A DNA stretch of 64,000 bases from Sphingomonas sp. dw_22 (lineage in GTDB: Bacteria; Pseudomonadota; Alphaproteobacteria; Sphingomonadales; Sphingomonadaceae), in NCBI RefSeq assembly GCF_018449795.1, contig NZ_JAAVVE010000011.1, positions 1 to 64,000 on the forward strand. The letters run 5' to 3'. A model generated the notes under the pieces. That model was not told the DNA's origin. It saw only the letters and a list, made by a program, of their open reading frames with translations, and did not search any database. Positions 61,995 to 64,000 of the stretch are shown piece after piece (position 1 is the stretch's first letter; each line of letters starts with the position of its first letter). A program made the translations under genes and the position numbers.

Positions 61995-63491
61995 TCAATA
62001 AGCCTCGTGCGCGAGATCGCTGAACTTGGTGAACTGCCGGTCGAAACGCATATGCACCGATCCCGTAGCGCCATGGCGCTGCTTGGCGATAATCACGGTC
62101 GCCTTGTTCGCCACTTCGAGCTGCTTGGCCTGCCATTCCTCATAGGCCATGCGCTCCTCGGCGGTCTCGGTGCCGTCGGGAATTTTGGTCGGCGCCTTGA
62201 AATCATGATAATATTCGTCGCGATAGACGAACAGCACGATGTCCGCGTCCTGCTCGATCGATCCCGATTCGCGCAGGTCCGATAGCTGCGGGCGCTTGTC
62301 CTCGCGGCTCTCCACCGCGCGGCTGAGCTGGGAAAGCGCCAGCACCGGCACGTTGAGTTCCTTGGCCAGCGTCTTCAGGCCGCGGCTGATCTCCGAGATT
62401 TCCTGCACGCGTCCATCGCCCGAAGCCTTGGCGCTACCGGTCAGGAGCTGGAGGTAATCGACGATCACCATGCCGATCTTGTGCTGGCGCTTCATCCGAC
62501 GCGCCCGGGTGCGCAACGCGGCGATGGTGAGGCCCGGCGTATCGTCGATGAACAAGGGCAGCCGCTCCAGATCGCCCGCCGCCCGCGCGAACTTCTGGAA
62601 TTCGGACGTGCTGATCTGCCCCGTGCGCAGCTTCTCCGACACGACTTCGGCCTGTTCGGAAAGGATACGCATCGCGAGCTGATCGGCCGACATTTCAAGG
62701 CTGAAGAACGCGACCGGCGCGCCGATCGACTTCTCCTCGGGAATGCCGCCTTCGATATCGTCGGCGTAGCGCTTGGCCGCATTGAACGCGATGTTGGTCG
62801 CAAGCGAGGTCTTGCCCATGCCGGGGCGGCCGGCGAGGATCAGCAGATCCGATCGGTTGAAGCCACCGGTGGATGCGTTCAGGTCGGTAAGGCCGGTGGT
62901 GATGCCCGAGATGCCGCCGCCCGAATTCATCGCCTTCTCAGCCTGGCGGACCGCCATGGTCGCCGCGCGGGTGAAGCTTTTCAGGCCCGCCTCGGTATCG
63001 CCCTTCTCGGCGACTTCGTAGAGCTTGAGCTCGGCCTGTTCGATCTGCTTGGCGGGATTGATGTCCTGGCTGGTGTCGAGCGCCCCGTCCACCAGATCGC
63101 GCCCCACCGTCACCAGCGCGCGCAGCATCGCCAGGTCGTAGATCTGGTCCGCGAAGGAGCGCGCGCCGATCAGGCTCGCCGGGTTGCCGGTGAGCTGCGC
63201 CAGATAGGCCGGGCCGCCCAGTTCCTTCATCGCGCTGTCGTTGATGAACAGCGGGCGCAGCGTCACCGGCGTTGCCAGCCGGTTGTCGCCCACCATCGTC
63301 GAGATCGCGTCGTAGATCCGGCCGTGCAGCGGCTCGAAGAAATGCTCGGGACGCAGCTTCTGCAGCACGTCCTCGGCCACGCGATTGTCGATCATCATCG
63401 CGCCCAGCAGCGCGGCCTCCGCCTCGATATTCTGGGGCAGGCTGGTGCCTTCGGGCATTTCGGGCGCGGGGAACGGGATCGGCTGGGCCAT
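61995..63491 (-). CDS. dnaB: Replicative DNA helicase DnaB
   Basis: A 498-residue hexameric helicase. The N-terminal primase-interacting domain (LPQNIEAEAALLGAMMIDNRVAEDVLQKL) is joined to a RecA-like motor with Walker A AGRPGMGKTSLA, FFSLEMSADQLAMR, Walker B IGMVIVDYLQLL, QLSRAVESREDKRPQLSDLRESGSIEQDAD and the C-terminal KQRHGATGSVHMRFD arginine-finger region. Length and motifs are complete, with no intein. It is divergent from the UPF0262 gene across 82 bp. Confidence 0.97.
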   Translation of the reverse strand: MAQPIPFPAPEMPEGTSLPQNIEAEAALLGAMMIDNRVAEDVLQKLRPEHFFEPLHGRIYDAISTMVGDNRLATPVTLRPLFINDSAMKELGGPAYLAQLTGNPASLIGARSFADQIYDLAMLRALVTVGRDLVDGALDTSQDINPAKQIEQAELKLYEVAEKGDTEAGLKSFTRAATMAVRQAEKAMNSGGGISGITTGLTDLNASTGGFNRSDLLILAGRPGMGKTSLATNIAFNAAKRYADDIEGGIPEEKSIGAPVAFFSLEMSADQLAMRILSEQAEVVSEKLRTGQISTSEFQKFARAAGDLERLPLFIDDTPGLTIAALRTRARRMKRQHKIGMVIVDYLQLLTGSAKASGDGRVQEISEISRGLKTLAKELNVPVLALSQLSRAVESREDKRPQLSDLRESGSIEQDADIVLFVYRDEYYHDFKAPTKIPDGTETAEERMAYEEWQAKQLEVANKATVIIAKQRHGATGSVHMRFDRQFTKFSDLAHEAY

Positions 63492-63573
63492 CCGCCCCTA
63501 TTCCTCCAATGCCGGGGCCACGGCAACCGTCCCGCTTGTGAAAAGCGGTGATTGTCCCCAAAGCAACGTCAAC

Positions 63574-64000
63574 ATGGCCGATCCGCGGATCATCGACATC
63601 TCCCTCGACGAGCGCACGATCCTCTGGCGCTCGGCCGATATCGAGCAGGAGCGCCGCATCGCGATCTTCGACCTGCTTGAAGACAATCATTTCGCCCCGC
63701 AGCGCCAGCATCCCGACGGCTATGCCGGCCCCTACAAGCTGCACCTCAGCGTCGAGGAGGGCCGGCTGGCGCTGGAGATCCGCCGCGCCGACGGATCGCC
63801 GCTGGAGACGCTGGTCCTGGGCCTTGCCCGCTTCCGCCGCCCGATCCGCGACTATTTCGCGATCTGCGACAGCTATTACCAGGCGATCCGCAATGCCGCG
63901 CCCGCCCAGATCGAGACGATCGACATGGCCCGGCGCGGCATCCACAACGACGCCGCCGAGCTTCTCCGCGAGCGGCTGGAGGGCAAGATCACCGTCGATT
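63574..64000 (+). CDS. UPF0262 family protein (3' end outside window)
   Basis: The frame is open from ATG 63574 to the window edge, 142 codons of a family usually ~155-165 residues long. The start ADPRIIDISLDERTILWRSADIEQERRIAIFDLLEDNHF and later RFRRPIRDYFAICDSYYQAI identify UPF0262, a conserved alphaproteobacterial protein of unknown function. It is divergent from dnaB; the gap contains a small hairpin CCGCTT/AAGCGG at 63532-63548. Confidence 0.9.
   Translation, partial: MADPRIIDISLDERTILWRSADIEQERRIAIFDLLEDNHFAPQRQHPDGYAGPYKLHLSVEEGRLALEIRRADGSPLETLVLGLARFRRPIRDYFAICDSYYQAIRNAAPAQIETIDMARRGIHNDAAELLRERLEGKITVD

Noticed and set aside
63492-63573. Possible replication origin next to dnaB
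   Set aside because: No DnaA-box cluster or AT-rich unwinding region is visible; a dnaB gene alone does not mark an origin.

Overview
The window is a stretch of high-GC (about two-thirds G+C) alphaproteobacterial chromosome, most like Sphingomonas or a close sphingomonad. The evidence is the gene set and its arrangement: the cobA-DUF2849-cysI-DUF934-cysH sulfur operon, DUF6356, UPF0262 beside dnaB, tamA-tamB, a MarR gene next to glcB, and many paired GC-rich palindromes between genes. It reads as core and catabolic chromosome. I see no phage, plasmid, CRISPR, rRNA or tRNA.

Layout. 1-1675: end of hutU plus hutD (histidine degradation). 1849-3723: an ABC exporter. 3724-4337: a gene-free 614 bp repeat zone. 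4338-6920: secreted M14 peptidase behind a palindromic operator. 7096-10834: virJ/acvB - DUF2147 - mprF, an overlapping operon that should make and hydrolyse aminoacyl-phosphatidylglycerol. 11077-16510: hydrolase, 3-hydroxyisobutyrate-dehydrogenase-like enzyme, MFS transporter, DUF6356 and a FAD/NAD(P) protein. 16621-19191: hppD and hmgA (tyrosine to homogentisate ring opening). 19326-30883: Rieske protein, ivd, mccB, mccA, MaoC hydratase and an amine-oxidase-like flavoprotein (leucine/isovalerate degradation), interrupted by a minus-strand SGNH hydrolase plus M13 peptidase pair and by a DUF559 nuclease-like gene inside a repeat pair. 31179-39075: FMO-type monooxygenase, then tamB and tamA. 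39172-41791: glcB and a MarR regulator. 42174-44646: coniferyl aldehyde dehydrogenase, prepilin peptidase and a small membrane protein. 44735-50975: thiolase, SDR/ArsR divergent pair, SH3 protein, 2-hydroxyacid dehydrogenase, DUF421, nitronate monooxygenase. 51041-57719: glycosyltransferase, a truncated gene, alpha/beta hydrolase, selO, astD, acyltransferase. 57900-61798: sulfur assimilation. 61995-64000: dnaB and the start of a UPF0262 gene.

The most unusual content is the repeats. (1) A three-hairpin unit occurs four times as two facing pairs. One pair is an empty 133-bp element with perfect 29-bp inverted ends, inserted exactly between hmgA and the Rieske gene. The other pair encloses a DUF559 (Vsr-like) gene, and the hairpins differ by compensating changes. 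This resembles a REP/mobile-nuclease system that uses an unexpected nuclease family. (2) A second element, with a conserved TAGGATTTG...GGCTCTTTCTCATCG block and a tandem 9-mer (GTGTCAACC)x2, occurs three times, each time downstream of a minus-strand gene; one copy appears to cut off a secreted-protein gene. (3) Two further palindrome families are also always found as facing pairs. Other leads are a candidate ~108-nt small RNA divergent from marR, two probable leaderless promoters (hppD, arsR-like), and several operator-like palindromes.

All calls come from reading the sequence and from family knowledge; no database search was run.
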